Positions 1-12,410 of a stretch of 64,000 nucleotides of DNA are shown here, in pieces; within the stretch, counting starts at the first letter, position 1; each line of letters opens with the position of its first letter. The position numbers and the translations under genes were made by a program. This DNA comes from Lamellibrachia columna. Taxonomy: Eukaryota > Annelida > Polychaeta > Sabellida > Siboglinidae. The notes under the pieces are model-generated. The model was not told the DNA's origin, made no database searches, and saw only the letters and a program-made list of their open reading frames with translations. Location of the stretch: NCBI GenBank assembly GCA_963662155.1, contig OY759274.1, positions 17,734,416-17,798,415 on the forward strand. The letters are read 5' to 3'.

Positions 1-1378
1 ATGCTCTTACGTGCTTAGGAGACATTCCTTACTGCACGCTTTTGTCAAATTATTCGAATACCAAATAACCGTTTAGAACGACTGTCACGAATAGTTTAGC
101 TTTACGCAGTCAGCAGCGACAAAGTAAATGTGAGAATGCCTAAACCAGCTAACGTAGATCAGCATACAGGTTCGTTTGTAGTCTTACGGATTTATGTTAC
201 CAGTCTCGCATGTGTGCAGTGTGCACTACTCAGGGTTGGCACGTAAGTGGGGAGCGGTGCTCTAATGGTTAGAGCACCCGCCTGTCGAGAATTGCCAGAA
301 ATGGCAGAAATGCTCAATTGCGCATGCTGACTCCAGCGACTAATGGGATTTGTATCTCGCGCCCATGGCAAACTGCCCAGGCAGGAGGAGGAGTGTCACT
401 ACGTCATTTGCTGACATCTTGCGAATTGAAACATATTCTAAGGCAGTTCCTGTAAAAAATTCTAGCTAAATCGGTCAACATTTTGTAGCTTCATGTCATA
501 AATGAAAATTCACGGCCATTTCACGAGCATTACAAGGAAAATAAAGGCTAATTGCTAAATGCAAGTGAAACGAAGAGCTGTTAGCTCAAAAACCGAAGCA
601 CCTAGATTCGTTGCCGTCATCTACGATAGATGGCAGCACTATACGGTACTAATATAATGCAGCTTCATGGACTTCAGAGACAAATTTTTCGTGTACACAG
701 TGGGCTCACACTTTGATCAAATAGGCACCATGACCGTTAGGACAGTTTTATTTCACCGTGACTGGCAAATCAGGAAAATGGTTTGGGAGGATAAATTTAA
801 TAAATAACCCTTAAATGCCACAATAATTTTATTCTATATTAAATGTATTCCTGATAATACTTATAATTGAAAATAAAAATTCTATTTCAGAAACAGCCCC
901 CACCCCCAAAGTGGTTGCTTGTTCGCCAAGCTCAGGGAAATACAAATATGTTACTTACTTACTTGTTATATATTTGTAAAAAATATTTTTCCAAGCACTT
1001 CTCTCACAAATGCCTTCCATTATTCAAAATATTGTTTTAATAAAAGCTTTTTAATCCATTAAGGACTAAGGTTGTTTAGTGAGAGAAAAATCATCAAAGT
1101 CGTACTAAAATAAATTCATTCATAACATTGCTCGACAGGAATTTTCAAGACCAGAAATATTTTTAAATACCCCATCACCTTGATATAATAACAGGAATTA
1201 AGATTAGAAAGTATCTTAAACATCTCGTAACTCTAACAAGAAGGCAGGTTTCAAGAGAAATATTTTTAAACACCTTATCATTTAATTTTCAAGACTAGAA
1301 AATATTTGTTCATACTTGTACAGTTTATTTTTTCATAAATCACATACATGTAAATCAGCAATCAAGTGTACATAAGAA
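1..1378. other. Intergenic, no gene seen
   Basis: Apart from the tRNA-like fragment near 250, this is AT-rich sequence with short ORFs only. I see no splice-linked coding exon. It lies downstream of the broken minus-strand gene that ends at 1379. Confidence 0.5.
249..292 (+). repeat. tRNA-like 5' half (SINE head or tRNA relic)
   Basis: The stretch starts GGGGAGCGG, and GCTC and GAGC flank a TAATGGTTA loop like a tRNA D-arm with a pol III A box. A CCGCCTGTCGAGA anticodon-arm-like segment follows. I cannot find a T-arm or acceptor 3' side in the next 100 bases, so this is not a functional tRNA. A tRNA-derived SINE head or a truncated tRNA pseudogene fits best. Confidence 0.4.
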
Positions 1379-3812
1379 CTAATTAGAGCCCTCACTTTTT
1401 TCAATGTGTTTCTTCAACAATTCTCTAAGTTTTTGTTCATTTCTGAGCCTAGTTTTGATCCCAAGGGATTTTAATTTATCCTTCACATCTGAAACAGACA
1501 AATCTTCAGCTGGATTTTCCTCCCTAGAGTGTTCAAGCTCAGAAGAATGCTAGATTCTTTGTCTCTTTTTGAAGATGTCTTCATGCCAATACTCAAGGTT
1601 TCTCTTTGAGTGTTCCCTGCTTTCTCTTTGCATATGCTTCAGCTGTAACTGCCTCATTCAACCTTTCAAAATGTTAGCACATGCATCTATTTTATTGGAA
1701 TGTTGATGATGAATTGATTTGGCAATATCATTTGCTTTCTCCATACCTTGACCACTAAATTGTTTCAGTCCAAGGTGCAAGCTAGATAGAAATGGCATAT
1801 GATACACAAGGCAGTGCATGTTGGGAGTGACCCTTTTCTTTTCATATCCTTTCCACTTCCCTTCAATGCTAATGAAAAGTTTCACCCAATCATTGGCTAG
1901 ACCAAAAATATTTGCAGAAGTGACACCATTCTGATCACGATAATCATGATTGACTACTGCATGTAATGCATCGAATCTCTGCCAGACTTCTACAAATATG
2001 TCTTTTATATTAGGATGTATAGCATCCCCAACAGCAAGCTGCTCTGCTAGACTTTTCATAAGTTTTGTTTTCTTCACCCATCAAACTGGTGAATTCCAGT
2101 ACCTTTACCGGTCTGGTCTCCCATATTCTGAAACTTACCCCACAATGAGTAATGCACTTAACTTGTTCATCAATATGGGATACATTTGATTTTGGAATAA
2201 TCCCATTTTTTTTTAACATCATAATCAGTTGCATCCTCGATCAAATTGATTAGATGTCTGTCAGTGATTCGAAGCATCATATGCAGTTCATCAACAACAA
2301 TTTGACTAAGTGGGATTCTAAGAAGAGGTTTAAGCCTGCAACCATTGGCAATTGCTCAATGCATTTTGTGACATTTCTTCGATTGTTCTTGCCAAATTTT
2401 CTTGGCAGTAGAAATCATGTGCTTTAGACATATCCCTACGGTCATCGGTGTGAATCTTGCAGTATATGCAGACATGGTTGGAAGTTGCACCCGCCATGCC
2501 AAGTACCACAAGGAGAAATTTGTAGTCTCCTCCCATACATATATTTACCTGAATTTCTTCACCATTTACTTAAACAGACTTGGGTGAAAAAAAGTGAATT
2601 TATGGACATGATGACATTCTTAAATGAAGTTTTGTAAAGCTCATAACTTTCTTGACTCTTCACAACAGCAACAGTGTGATGACACGCTGATGTAGACACG
2701 TTGGAATCAGTAATGGAAAAGCTCATCAAACACATACCAGTATTCCTAGCAACACTTGTGCCATCACCACAACATTTAACAGTGACATTTTTATAATCAG
2801 GATTTTTCAACTGGAGGGACTTATTTGCAAACTTCAACTCTTGAACTACATCTATTTCAACACCCTCTGGGTTCCCCGGTGTCCGCTGAATGCGACACAA
2901 GGTATTCATATCAGACCTCAACTGTTTTATCAAATGTGACTTGGGTAAATTATCAGATATAAGAGTAAGTTCATGGTAAAAGGCATCGGAAATATAAAAC
3001 CTGTCATGGAGATAAAGAACTTTTTTCAACTTTTCCTTTTCTTCAGATGAAATCTGGTCACGATCTTTATAATTCATATTATGACTCTGCCCCTTGCAAT
3101 CACAAACCCGAATACTCTCTATCTCCAACCCAAATGCCTTCATAAACCAGAGGGCACACTCCGTTCTTGACTTGATCTGTTTTAGAAGTTTGCACTGACA
3201 TGAGCGATCATTCTCTTCGAAACCAGCCTTGGGACCAGATGTAATAGAAATACCAATTATATTTTCAACATATCCCTGGAGTTCTTTGTTAGTCTCCATT
3301 ACATTATCTAGTTCTGCTTTTTTAGCAGCAATTTCCAAAGTTTGACTAGTACAGTATCATTTAAGGAAATCAGGTCCGCGGACAGATTTATGTTGTCATC
3401 AAGACAATAGTTCTGTTTCGTGAAGCTGAGTGTTGGTTTCATTAAAACTGGAAAGACGATTTGCCGTCCAACACCATCGGAGTCTACAAGAAAAAACCAG
3501 TAAGGTGGCAAAGGAATATCCCTGAAATCATCCAAAATATAGTTCATGTAGCCAGGAACAGCAGCGGGGGTCCCCTTCTGTCCAAAACAATGTCGAAACA
3601 CATCCAATGACATTGACACCTCGAAAGGTGTGCATCCAGTCAACCTTTTCTGTATTGTCACGAAAAGATTTACAGCTGTCTCCTCAATCCTCCTTTTATC
3701 CGTTATCTCAGGGACTTCATACGAAGCGATGATATCCTGCGTTAAATTTTCCTCAGGTTGCCAAGATGTCACAGAAATAGGCCAGCCATCCCAATCCATT
3801 AGGTAGTGGTAT
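1379..3812 (-). pseudogene. Frame-broken transposon-like multidomain ORF with intact splice acceptor
   Basis: One long minus-strand reading is broken by several frameshifts and stops. Pieces in order are 3799-3308 (starts MDWDGWPISV), 3338-2559, 2536-2330 (LGMAGATSNHVCIYCKIH), about 2315-2235 (VDELHMMLRITDRHL), 2234-2080 (CGVSFRIWE), 2077-1658 and a tail of short basic helices ending at a TAG at 1379-1381. The pieces overlap or adjoin and keep collinear sense, so they come from one protein of about 800 residues. A Cys-x-x-Cys-x-Ile-His block and the VDELHMMLR block recall a repeated gene family found in cnidarian and mollusc genomes that I believe is transposon-derived; I cannot name the superfamily. 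The last 30 residues loosely resemble a SAP-like helix pair. At 3813 a pyrimidine-rich tract plus CAG precedes the reading, so it looks like the large 3' exon of a spliced gene. I infer a decayed copy. Confidence 0.6.
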
Positions 3813-4061
3813 ACCTGAAAAAAGACAAATATTTAAAAATATTTAGAAATTATGGCCATGAAAAATTTTCTGTAATAAACCCTTCATAAATTATAAGTGT
3901 CCAAAAGATAAACGAAATAATTTTCCTTATAACATTTATCGAGTTATGTAACTTTTTTCCAGCATAAGCCACCCTTCCATGCCCAAGCTAAATTCAAAAT
4001 TTCTCTTTAATAAATTTTTTCTATATACTCCATTCCTCCTAACAAGGAGAGCAGTGGCAAT

Positions 4062-5765
4062 GTGAGGGAGAAAGCTGGTAAGAAGAGGAAAGATGGAAAA
4101 AGAAAGAATGTGCAACAAAAGGAAGATAAACGAGTGAGTGAAGAGGGATTGTCAGGTGGCAGGATGGTCGAGGATAACAAGAGCAGAAAAAAGGAGAAGA
4201 CTGTGGATCAGAAGAAGAAAGATGATAGGAGGCAGAGTATGCATCAAAAGAAAGGTAAGCGGGTGAGTGGAGAGGGATTGCCAGGTAGTAAGACAGTAAA
4301 GGTTGATGATAGAAGAGAAAGGGGGCATAGTGTGCGGTAGGAAAGGAGCATTGCTGATGTAGTATCACAGGGGAAGGCGGGGAAAGCCCGGGTATTTATG
4401 GGGGATTCCATCATTACCATGGAAGGTAGGACAAGTCATGGGTGGTGGCATGGGAGGTGCTGTTCTCGTGCATGTGGGAACGAACGTTGCCGAGGAGGGA
4501 ACGTCGGCACAGGGAAGGGTGCTGCAGTTCTTGGGTGTGAGTTTGTCAGGGTTGTCGACGAGGGCACATTTACCATAAATTATTTAAACTAAATGCGCAG
4601 GGGGAACTGACAGAGAAAACTCAAAGGAGTACTACTACAAATACACATCCAAAGAAATGTTCACCAATAATTTCAGACAATGAACTTAAATGTGTATGCT
4701 TAAATGCCAGGAGAGTAAATAAAAAAAGTGAGTTAGACATTATGGTAGCAGATATTGATCTTCATGTAATTAGGCATCACAAAATCATGGCCAAATAAAA
4801 ATATAGTATATGCTGAGTTAGCACTGACAGGCTATGTAATGCTTAGGAAGGATAGATGAGAAAGAAGGGGAGTTGGAGTAATTTTATATATTAATGAATC
4901 TATCCAAGCATATGAAATAACACTGAAAAGTGAAGGAGATTGTGAGGAAGCAGTTTGGTGTAACATAGTTACCAGGAACTCAACATTAACAATAGGAGTG
5001 TTTATTGTAGTCCTAGCATAGGACAAGAGGAAGATGTAAAATTACAAAAGGCGATAAGGGAGGTGAGCAAGGGGGAATGTGTTATAATGGGTGATTTTAA
5101 CCATGGCCATATACAATAGGAATCATTAGAGAGTGCTGGAGGTGACGACCATCAGTTTCTACTTCTAACACAGGATTGTTTCCTTACTCAATATGTCTTG
5201 GAACCAACCAGAGGTGGGAATGTGTTATATTTAATTTTGTCTTCTCAAAATGAATTAGTTGACAATGTTAAAGTACACGAACCTTTTGGGTTCAAGTGAC
5301 CATAACCAAATCCATTTTAATATAAAAGTAAAAACAGGGAATACATATAAAAAACAATGGAGGAGGAACATCAACAAAGGCAAATATAAAGAGACGAGAA
5401 CATATCTAGCAAATATAGAGTGGAATAACTTGCTGAAGAACAAGACAGTAACAGAATGCTGGACTTGTTTAAAATATGAGATTGAGGGCATTGTTGATAA
5501 ATTTGTTCCATTAAGAAAACAAGGGAAAAGGTCCATGAAGAAACACCTGTCAAAAGAGGCTATTAAAAAATTGCTCACAAACAGATGCTGTGGAGGGTAT
5601 GTAGACACACTGGGAATGTAGAAGACTACACAAACTACAAAGAGGCACTTAACCTAGCTACAACTGAAATTAGAAAATCTAAAAGAACATTTAATATTTT
5701 GTAAATGCATAATTCCGTTAGCTGGGTGAAAGCTCTAACCTGTATACACTGGTCGGCGTATAATT
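4062..5765 (+). mobile_element. CR1-like non-LTR retrotransposon, 5' part, decayed (ORF1 esterase plus endonuclease)
   Basis: The element starts with a Lys/Arg-rich ORF (4062-4340) typical of a LINE ORF1 head. Near 4398 comes MGDSII, matching the GDS block of SGNH esterases, and near 4470, in another frame, VHVGTN, the Gly-x-x-Asn block. CR1-clade ORF1 proteins often carry such an esterase. From about 4700 the ORF2 endonuclease is readable through stops: CVCLNAR, GVGVILYIN, VIMGDFNH and SSDHNQIH (near 5290), the last being the SDH catalytic block of APE-type endonucleases. The reading runs to about 5620 and fades by 5765. No reverse transcriptase remains, so the copy is truncated at 3'. A related copy lies on the minus strand at 54.6-57.3 kb. 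Confidence 0.75.
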
Positions 5766-6321
5766 CAACCTACTTAAAGTCTTAATAGAATATGCCGTTT
5801 TCATAAATCTGAAGAAAAATTTTGTGAAGAGATCGATGATCCTGATATGTCAATTCACTAATAGCTACTTGATCAATTTAATAAAAACAAATTATCAGAA
5901 AAGTTGTTTGGAGTGAACAAAATTACGAATATATACTACTACAATTTAATAGAGATAAATAATAAATGAACATCTTGGCAAACTTTTACTGAACTGGTGT
6001 TACTCCTTGTGGGTAAAATATTGAATATTTTAAAAAATGTGCTAACATGTGGTTTTACCGCTACTTAATAAAATGCTTAAAATAATTAATTTTACCATTT
6101 TTGTGATGCGAGTTTGACATACATGCCCCTGTATTATGCTTGATATAATATGATCATATAAAATTGCAATATTCCTGCAAGTTTTATATTAAATATAGTA
6201 TAGTAAATAAATATCGTGCTATGATTGGTTTTGATCAGAGTACGGTATTGTAATAATTTTAAGGTGACGTAGCTAATTACAAAAAAAATCACGGGACCCC
6301 CCCAAGTTTTTGTTTGCCTTT
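5766..6321. other. AT-rich spacer, nothing recognised
   Basis: No ORF of note and no repeat family that I recognise. A short C-run precedes the SINE that follows. Confidence 0.5.
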
Positions 6322-6660
6322 TGGGGTGGCGCGACGGTGTGGTGGTGCGGTGGTGTGGTGGCGCGGTGGTGTAGTGGTGCGATGGTTAGAACAGCGGACT
6401 CTCAGTCGAAATGTTTCGAATCCTCTCGCTGGGCAGTTTCGTTCACTCCACGTTGCTCCAGTTTACGCAGTTGTATATATGAGTACTTGGCAATAGATAG
6501 TGGTGGATATGTGAACGGATAGTCATCGTGCAGTAAATGCATCGTGGCTGAATGCTTCCCAGAGAAGTTGAATTAGTGTTGGCATGAACAGGGCCGGATG
6601 AAGCACAACGCGCTTTGAGCAGTCGCAAAGACGAGATGCCGAGCAATATAAGAGCGTACC
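6322..6660 (+). repeat. tRNA-derived SINE, copy 1
   Basis: The head has a GGTGTAGTGGTGCGATGG A-box-like stretch and GTTTCGAATCC, close to the pol III B box GGTTCGANTCC. The body (TTCGTTCACTCCACGTTG, then ATGAGTACTTGGCAATAGA, then GCGCTTTGAGCAGTC) recurs at 9.1, 12.9 and 49.5 kb. The front is expanded into GGTGGTGTGG-type simple repeats. Short tandem copies of TTTAAGAGAGCTTACC follow at the 3' end. Confidence 0.7.
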
Positions 6661-8138
6661 TTTAAGAGAGCTTACCTTTAAGAGAGCTTACCTTCTATTT
6701 ACCTCATCATCTGTTATTCCTCCATTCTCACAGGAAACTTCTGAGTTTGTTAATCGCACTCTCCAACTGCTAGCTTAATTAATATCGCTGACTTTTCATA
6801 ATATTATAGTTTCTATGACCAGTTATCCGACAAGGCGAAGCCACAGACGAAACGGTCCACTTCGTTTTCTCTGCACTCTCTGTTGTAGGCCTACGCTTGG
6901 CTTGATTCCCGATCTACCTCGATCCATGTCATTATACAGCTGCACAAAACACGTTTGCAGGCTCTCACTAATCTTAGTCTAATTATTGGTCTATGCTACT
7001 TATCTTCCAACGGTACCAACATTCCCAACACAATACGGTGCGGAGTATTCTACTGGCCTTTTCTAAATACAGCAAAGTCCAATGTGGTCTATTTGAATTG
7101 AGAACTAATTAATACAACCCACAATGGTGACTCCCAGCACAGGCGTGTATGTCACAGAGGCATGGCCATGGGGAATTAGCTTTGAATACAAGATAATCCC
7201 CTAACTAAAGTGACACCTGTGTCTACTTGAGATTCGCTGATCTAAACATATGTTTTAACAAGGCACACTACACATGACAAAAAAATCAAATCAAAAGTCT
7301 GAGTAGAAGAATAGGCCGTACAGGTACCTGTTAAAGTTACGAACTGAAGTCGCATTTATAATCAGTTATATTTACCTAGTAGGTGTAGACTAAATATTTA
7401 TCTTTGATTAGACTCACATTGAAATACATGTTCTTCGAACTGTCCTTACACCAGGGGGCGTGTATGCATACTTAAGTTTGATTGTGTTTCTGTTGATGTA
7501 GGGTTCAGCCTACAGTTGACTTTCCCATTGGTGGCCATGTTAACGTTTTGTATAATTATAATAAAATGTAACCATAAATAATTATAACACTTTGTATCTG
7601 CCGCTGTCATCATTCCATTGATATGCTTATCGATTTTGATCAAAATTAGACATTTCTAGCTCTTGCAAAATGCCTGTATGTGCGATACACCTCAATGTTT
7701 ACCAATATTGGCACGAATTACGGCGCACACGCGTCTAGTGGCCAAAAAATCCCAAATAACCTTCCACCTATTAAAAACATCTAAAAACTCACCATTTCAC
7801 TTTCAACAGCTTCTATCAGCAAACCTGGCAAAGTTCCTGCTCAAATGCACCTATGTCAGATCAATTTTTAAAACTTCCAAACTTACCATGCCCCATATTC
7901 GTATGTTGCACACCAGGAAGTGACCTCGTAGGCTTCTCTCGCCAGCGTGCAGCACACAAGCAGGGCGTTCTGTAAACTCCCGAGGGCTGTACTGTTTGGC
8001 TGCGCATTTTGCTTTCTTTAGTAAGATATAGGGTAATGTAAAAAGTGATGCCACGTTGTGGGAATATAATAATTGCCTCTGCTTGAATTAGCAAGCGGAC
8101 GCTGACGGTGAATCCTATTTAGTATGTGTAGGCGCTCT
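6661..8138. other. Intergenic, no gene seen
   Basis: Only short ORFs without recognisable domains or splice-linked partners. I see no mobile element with identifiable ends. Confidence 0.45.
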
Positions 8139-8497
8139 CGTGGATCCAGGCATAGACACCAGGCCAAAGTGAGTTCATGACAGGTTACACATTTACCTCC
8201 ATGCGTGGGATCCAGGCATAGACACCAGGCCAAGTGAGTTCATGACAGGTTACACATTTACCTCCATGCGTGGGATCCAGGCATAGACACCAGGCCAAAG
8301 TGAGTTCATGACAGGTTACACATTTACCTCCATGCGTGGGATCCAGGCATAGACACCAGGCCAAAGTGAGTTCATGACAGGTTACACATTTACCTCCATG
8401 CGTGGGATCCAGGCATAGACACCAGGCCAAGTGAGTTCATGACAGGTTACACATTTACCTCCATGCGTGGGATCCAGGCATAGACACCAGGCAAAAT
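8139..8497. repeat. 65/66-bp tandem repeat, about 5 copies
   Basis: Unit starts GTGAGTTCATGACAGG fall at 8169, 8234, 8300, 8366 and 8431, giving alternating 65- and 66-bp steps. A partial unit (GGATCCAGGCATAGACACC) precedes them and another follows. The length change is one A in GGCCAA(A)GTGAG. Copies are otherwise near-identical, so the expansion is recent. The minus-strand translation is a repeat artefact. Confidence 0.9.
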
Positions 8498-9078
<581 letters not shown>

Positions 9079-9109
9079 ACACCATTTCACCTATCGGAGC
9101 ATCCAGCCG

Positions 9110-9290
9110 CGCTGCAATTGTTGCCCGAATTTGTTTCGTTCTTGTAATACCATCACCGTCTATTGCCAGTCACTCGTTTACACAGCTGAGTGAACTGAAG
9201 CAATGTGGAGTGAACGAAATCGCCTACGTTTCAAAACGACCGCAAGAGGATCCGACTGACAATCCGGCGTCCCTACAGTTACCGCGCCCC
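9110..9290 (-). repeat. tRNA-derived SINE, copy 2
   Basis: In reverse complement it starts GGGGCGCGGTAACTG, has GGATCCTCTTGCGG at the B-box position, and then the shared body TTTCGTTCACTCCACATTG, TTCACTCAGCTGTG and ACTGGCAATAGACGG. It matches the copies at 6.3, 12.9 and 49.5 kb. Confidence 0.75.
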
Positions 9291-9924
9291 ATACGTTTTA
9301 AAGCATCATAGTATGACTAATTCCGACTGGTCAGTTTTTATAACCACGTGACTGCACCATTGGACTGTGATAACATAAGCATGTGCTTCGAGTGTTTATC
9401 TGCCGTGCCATCCGTTTGCAAGCGGTGTTATACTGCAGCGAGTTCCCGCACGGCACACGGTGACTAGCGACGATTGTCTCAGCGCCGTGACCGAGACGAC
9501 ATGATCCATTCATACTACACCCGGGAGACCCACCGACGGCAATACGAAAACACGTACACCAGCAAGGTAAGGTGAACATATTCCTAGGTGGGCATTCAGC
9601 ATGTTGTTGACTGTTTCTATATTATTGAACATGCTTAGAATACACAACTGTGTATTTTATGTCACATACTGCGAATGTGAAGCAAAATAGAGTGTGTTCA
9701 TTTCAATCTGCACTGGACGACACGAGTCTGCGCTCTCTCGTGACCAGGGAATGATGTCTGCTATATCTCTCTCCTTCTGGGCATTGTCCACAAGTGTTGC
9801 TATTTTGGACGTTCCATTTAGTGTGCTCGACCGCATTTTGCAATATCATTCTGCAATATTTGACAGTCTGGCGCACTGAATGTAAGTATATTGTACGTGA
9901 AGTATTCATACCACGGACCACACC
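9291..9924. other. Spacer, no gene seen
   Basis: Several short ORFs on both strands, none with a recognisable domain or good splice context. Confidence 0.4.
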
Positions 9925-10003
9925 CTAGCCTAGCCCTAACCCTGGCCACACCCTAGCCTAATCCTAACTCTGGCCACACCCTAGCCTAATCCTAACCCTC
10001 ACA
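9925..10003. repeat. Minisatellite with telomere-like CCCTAA words
   Basis: About three units of roughly 27 bp of the form GGCCACACCCTAGCCTAATCCTAAC. The embedded CCCTAA/CCTAAC words resemble degenerate telomere repeats, but the period is not 6. Confidence 0.7.
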
Positions 10004-10030
10004 CACCCGTCTCTCTTGCTACAACCCGGT

Positions 10031-10098
10031 ACACACATTACAGTATGGGCCACAAATTACAGTATGGGCCACACATTACAGTCTGGGCCACACATTGC
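10031..10098. repeat. 20-bp tandem repeat, three copies
   Basis: ACACATTACAGTATGGGCC recurs three times with one or two changes per copy. Confidence 0.8.
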
Positions 10099-10258
10099 TA
10101 GTAATGCGATTCGTATTAACAACAGTTAGCCACTTTTGTGAAGTGTGTGTGCACTGTATATGGGTCAGTATAATATAATTATATCGATGTATGGCCTACT
10201 AGACCGAATTAAGTGCTTCCACAGTGAACACGAGATGTCATACTGCGATAATACGCAC

Positions 10259-10397
10259 AAGTAGGGGCAGACACACGTCAACCCAACATGTTGACGACAT
10301 GCAAGCCGACTTGTGTTTCTCCTCGTCAAGTAGGGGCATACACACGTCAACCCAACATGTTGACGACATGCAAGCCGACTTGTGTTTCTCCTCGTCA
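10259..10397. repeat. 69-bp tandem duplication with internal palindrome
   Basis: GTAGGGGCAGACACACGTCA at 10261 recurs at 10330, exactly 69 bp later, with one base change. Each copy contains CGTCAAC, a 7-nt spacer CCAACAT, then GTTGACG: a hairpin-forming inverted repeat. The copies are nearly identical. Confidence 0.9.
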
Positions 10398-10399
10398 AC

Positions 10400-11009
10400 G
10401 TGCGATGTCTCGATCGAGTTTTGGCCTTCAAACACAGGCTCTAATTGAACATATGTAGTTATCGAGTAGGGATAGTTCTGTTTGTCATAATATACGTTGA
10501 CCAAAACCACTTGTCACGAGCGTCAGACAATCACGGCTGTGATCGCAGGTGGTTTAGTCTCAACAGTGTTACAAATCAGACGGCGTTGTGACATTTCTGG
10601 TGTCGGTTAATATACGTACGATTTTCTTTGTACACTACTAGACAATTAAGTAGCACTTAAGTGCATCCAGACGTACACGGCAGACACTATTATAGTACTA
10701 GCACTCTATAGACGAGATGTTCGTGTCATTTTAGACAAATGTCTGCGTTCTGGCGAGTCACCGTTATTCAATGAAGGCAGTTATTAATGTTGACACTCAT
10801 CAGTAAGCAATTAGCAGAGCTTCTAATCTAGTGTCCATTTGCACAACGCTAATATTGTGACCCTGTAATGAATGTTTATGTTTATGTTTCATGCTACTTA
10901 TAGTTGTCTGCGGTACGACTGGTCGTAGTTCAACGTTAATGGCATCAATAAGTATTATTTTTAACAACGCCTTTATGAAGCTGTTCAATCTTGAACTCAT
11001 GTCGTCTTA
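10400..11009. other. Spacer, no gene seen
   Basis: No ORF with a domain I recognise. Confidence 0.4.
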
Positions 11010-11235
11010 GTTGTAACAGCGTTGTCTACTGATTGTGTAACTGTTAGCAGCGTGAATATGTTTAAAAACAAAACTTACACATATCTCAGGAGGGTGGGTT
11101 ACACATGATGAAACAATTATGGACTCTCGATAAGCCAATGGCTTCCTTGTCCACTTGCCATCTGGGCCTTTGCCTTGGATGGCAATCTTGTTATTTTGTG
11201 ACAATTGTGATAAATTCACAGTGAAATTTTAGCTT
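11010..11235 (+). mobile_element. CR1-like LINE, 3' end fragment
   Basis: The sequence matches the 3' end of the LINE at 48.3 kb: GCAGCGTGAATATGTTTAAA, then CATATCTCAGGAGGGTGGGT, then CCATCTGGGCCTTTGCCTTG and GGATGGCAATCTTGTTA. The reading corresponds to the SVNMFKNK tail of ORF2 followed by the 3' UTR. It is 5'-truncated, as is usual for LINE insertions. Confidence 0.75.
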
Positions 11236-11268
11236 CAGAAAGTGACGTCGTTGGCTGAGAAATTAGAC

Positions 11269-11735
11269 GACGACCACCACCACCAACACCACCAACACCA
11301 CCACCACAACCACCACCACCTACTCCTCCTCCTCCACCACCACCTCCTCCTCCTCTACCGCCACCACCACCTCCTCCTCCACCACCACCACCTCCTCCTC
11401 CTCCACCACCACCACCACAACCACCACCACCTCCTCCTCCACCACCACCTCCACCACCACCACCACCACCACCACCACCACCTCCTCCTCCTCCTCCACC
11501 ACCACCACCACCACCAAATCCTCCTCCACCTCCACCACCACCACCACCACCACCACCTCCTCCTCCTCCACCACCACCACCACCACCACCTCATCCTCCT
11601 CCACCACCACCACCACCACCACCAAATCCTCCTCCACCTCCACCACCACCACCTCCACCACCACCACCACCACCTCCTCCTCCACCACCACCACCACCAC
11701 CACCATCTCCTCTTCCACCACCACCACCACCACGC
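11269..11735. repeat. CCA/CCT trinucleotide tract
   Basis: About 465 bp of alternating CCA and CCT runs with no stop in several frames. Translations are His/Leu on the plus strand and Val/Glu or Trp/Arg on the minus strand. These are artefacts of composition; no flanking coding exon is evident. Confidence 0.95.
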
Positions 11736-11739
11736 TTCG

Positions 11740-12290
11740 TTGTGATTATCGTGATACGGCGTTTGTTTCACACAACCCCTCTAAAATGCATATTTTTATG
11801 CCATAATGTTGTTATAGACTATATCAAAATAATTATTTGGAGGTTTAAAATGTTTGCACATTTTGTGGACAGTTCTTCGTGACCAGTAGGGCCTACATCT
11901 TAGACCCCCTGAGGCTAAGTACTCCGTGACCATCTTGTATATCATATAAGGACAATGTGACTAGTACTGCGTGACCAGTCATCACTAAGGCCGGTGGCGA
12001 CGTCGACACACATCGCAACAGCTGAATGGTTCGCGTATCTAAGTCGCAGTTCACGTACTCGGTACGTTTTTTTCCAGTGAATAGACTTGGCCGAGTTTTG
12101 TTCTCTTGTGTCCGTCCGCTGATCTAAGATTCATTTGGGCACCGCTGTCGAGAGGCGCAGATATTGCTTCTGCGGTCACTCGGCACAACGCGTGAGGCGA
12201 ACCGAACTGAGTGAATGGACTCCGCTAACTGAATGACTTAGCAATGTCGTTCTACATGTATGATGCTATCAAGCTGCGGGCGTTATTATA
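11740..12290. other. Spacer, no gene seen
   Basis: No convincing ORF. A few lines resemble degenerate MITE words such as GGACTCCGCTAAC near 12215. Confidence 0.4.
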
Positions 12291-12410
12291 TTAAGCGGTA
12301 CATTTTAACACAGTGGAAATAGGGAATAATTCCGTCCCAGTCTTGATTCTACGAAACGGCTGATTATGTCACCCGCGATTATGTAAAGCGTGCAGTGTAC
12401 ATAGATAAGT
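12290..12410. repeat. pogo/Tigger-like MITE fragment
   Basis: It carries the core GGAATAATTCCGTCCCAGTC followed by TTGATTCTACGAAACGGCTG, shared with the elements at 22.84 and 24.66 kb. Ends are not both visible, so it is partial. Confidence 0.5.

Noticed and set aside
249..292. Functional tRNA gene
   Set aside because: Only a 5' half is recognisable; no T-arm or acceptor pairing partner follows.
11242..11771. Poly-His/Leu and poly-Val/Glu ORFs
   Set aside because: Composition artefact of the CCA/CCT tract.
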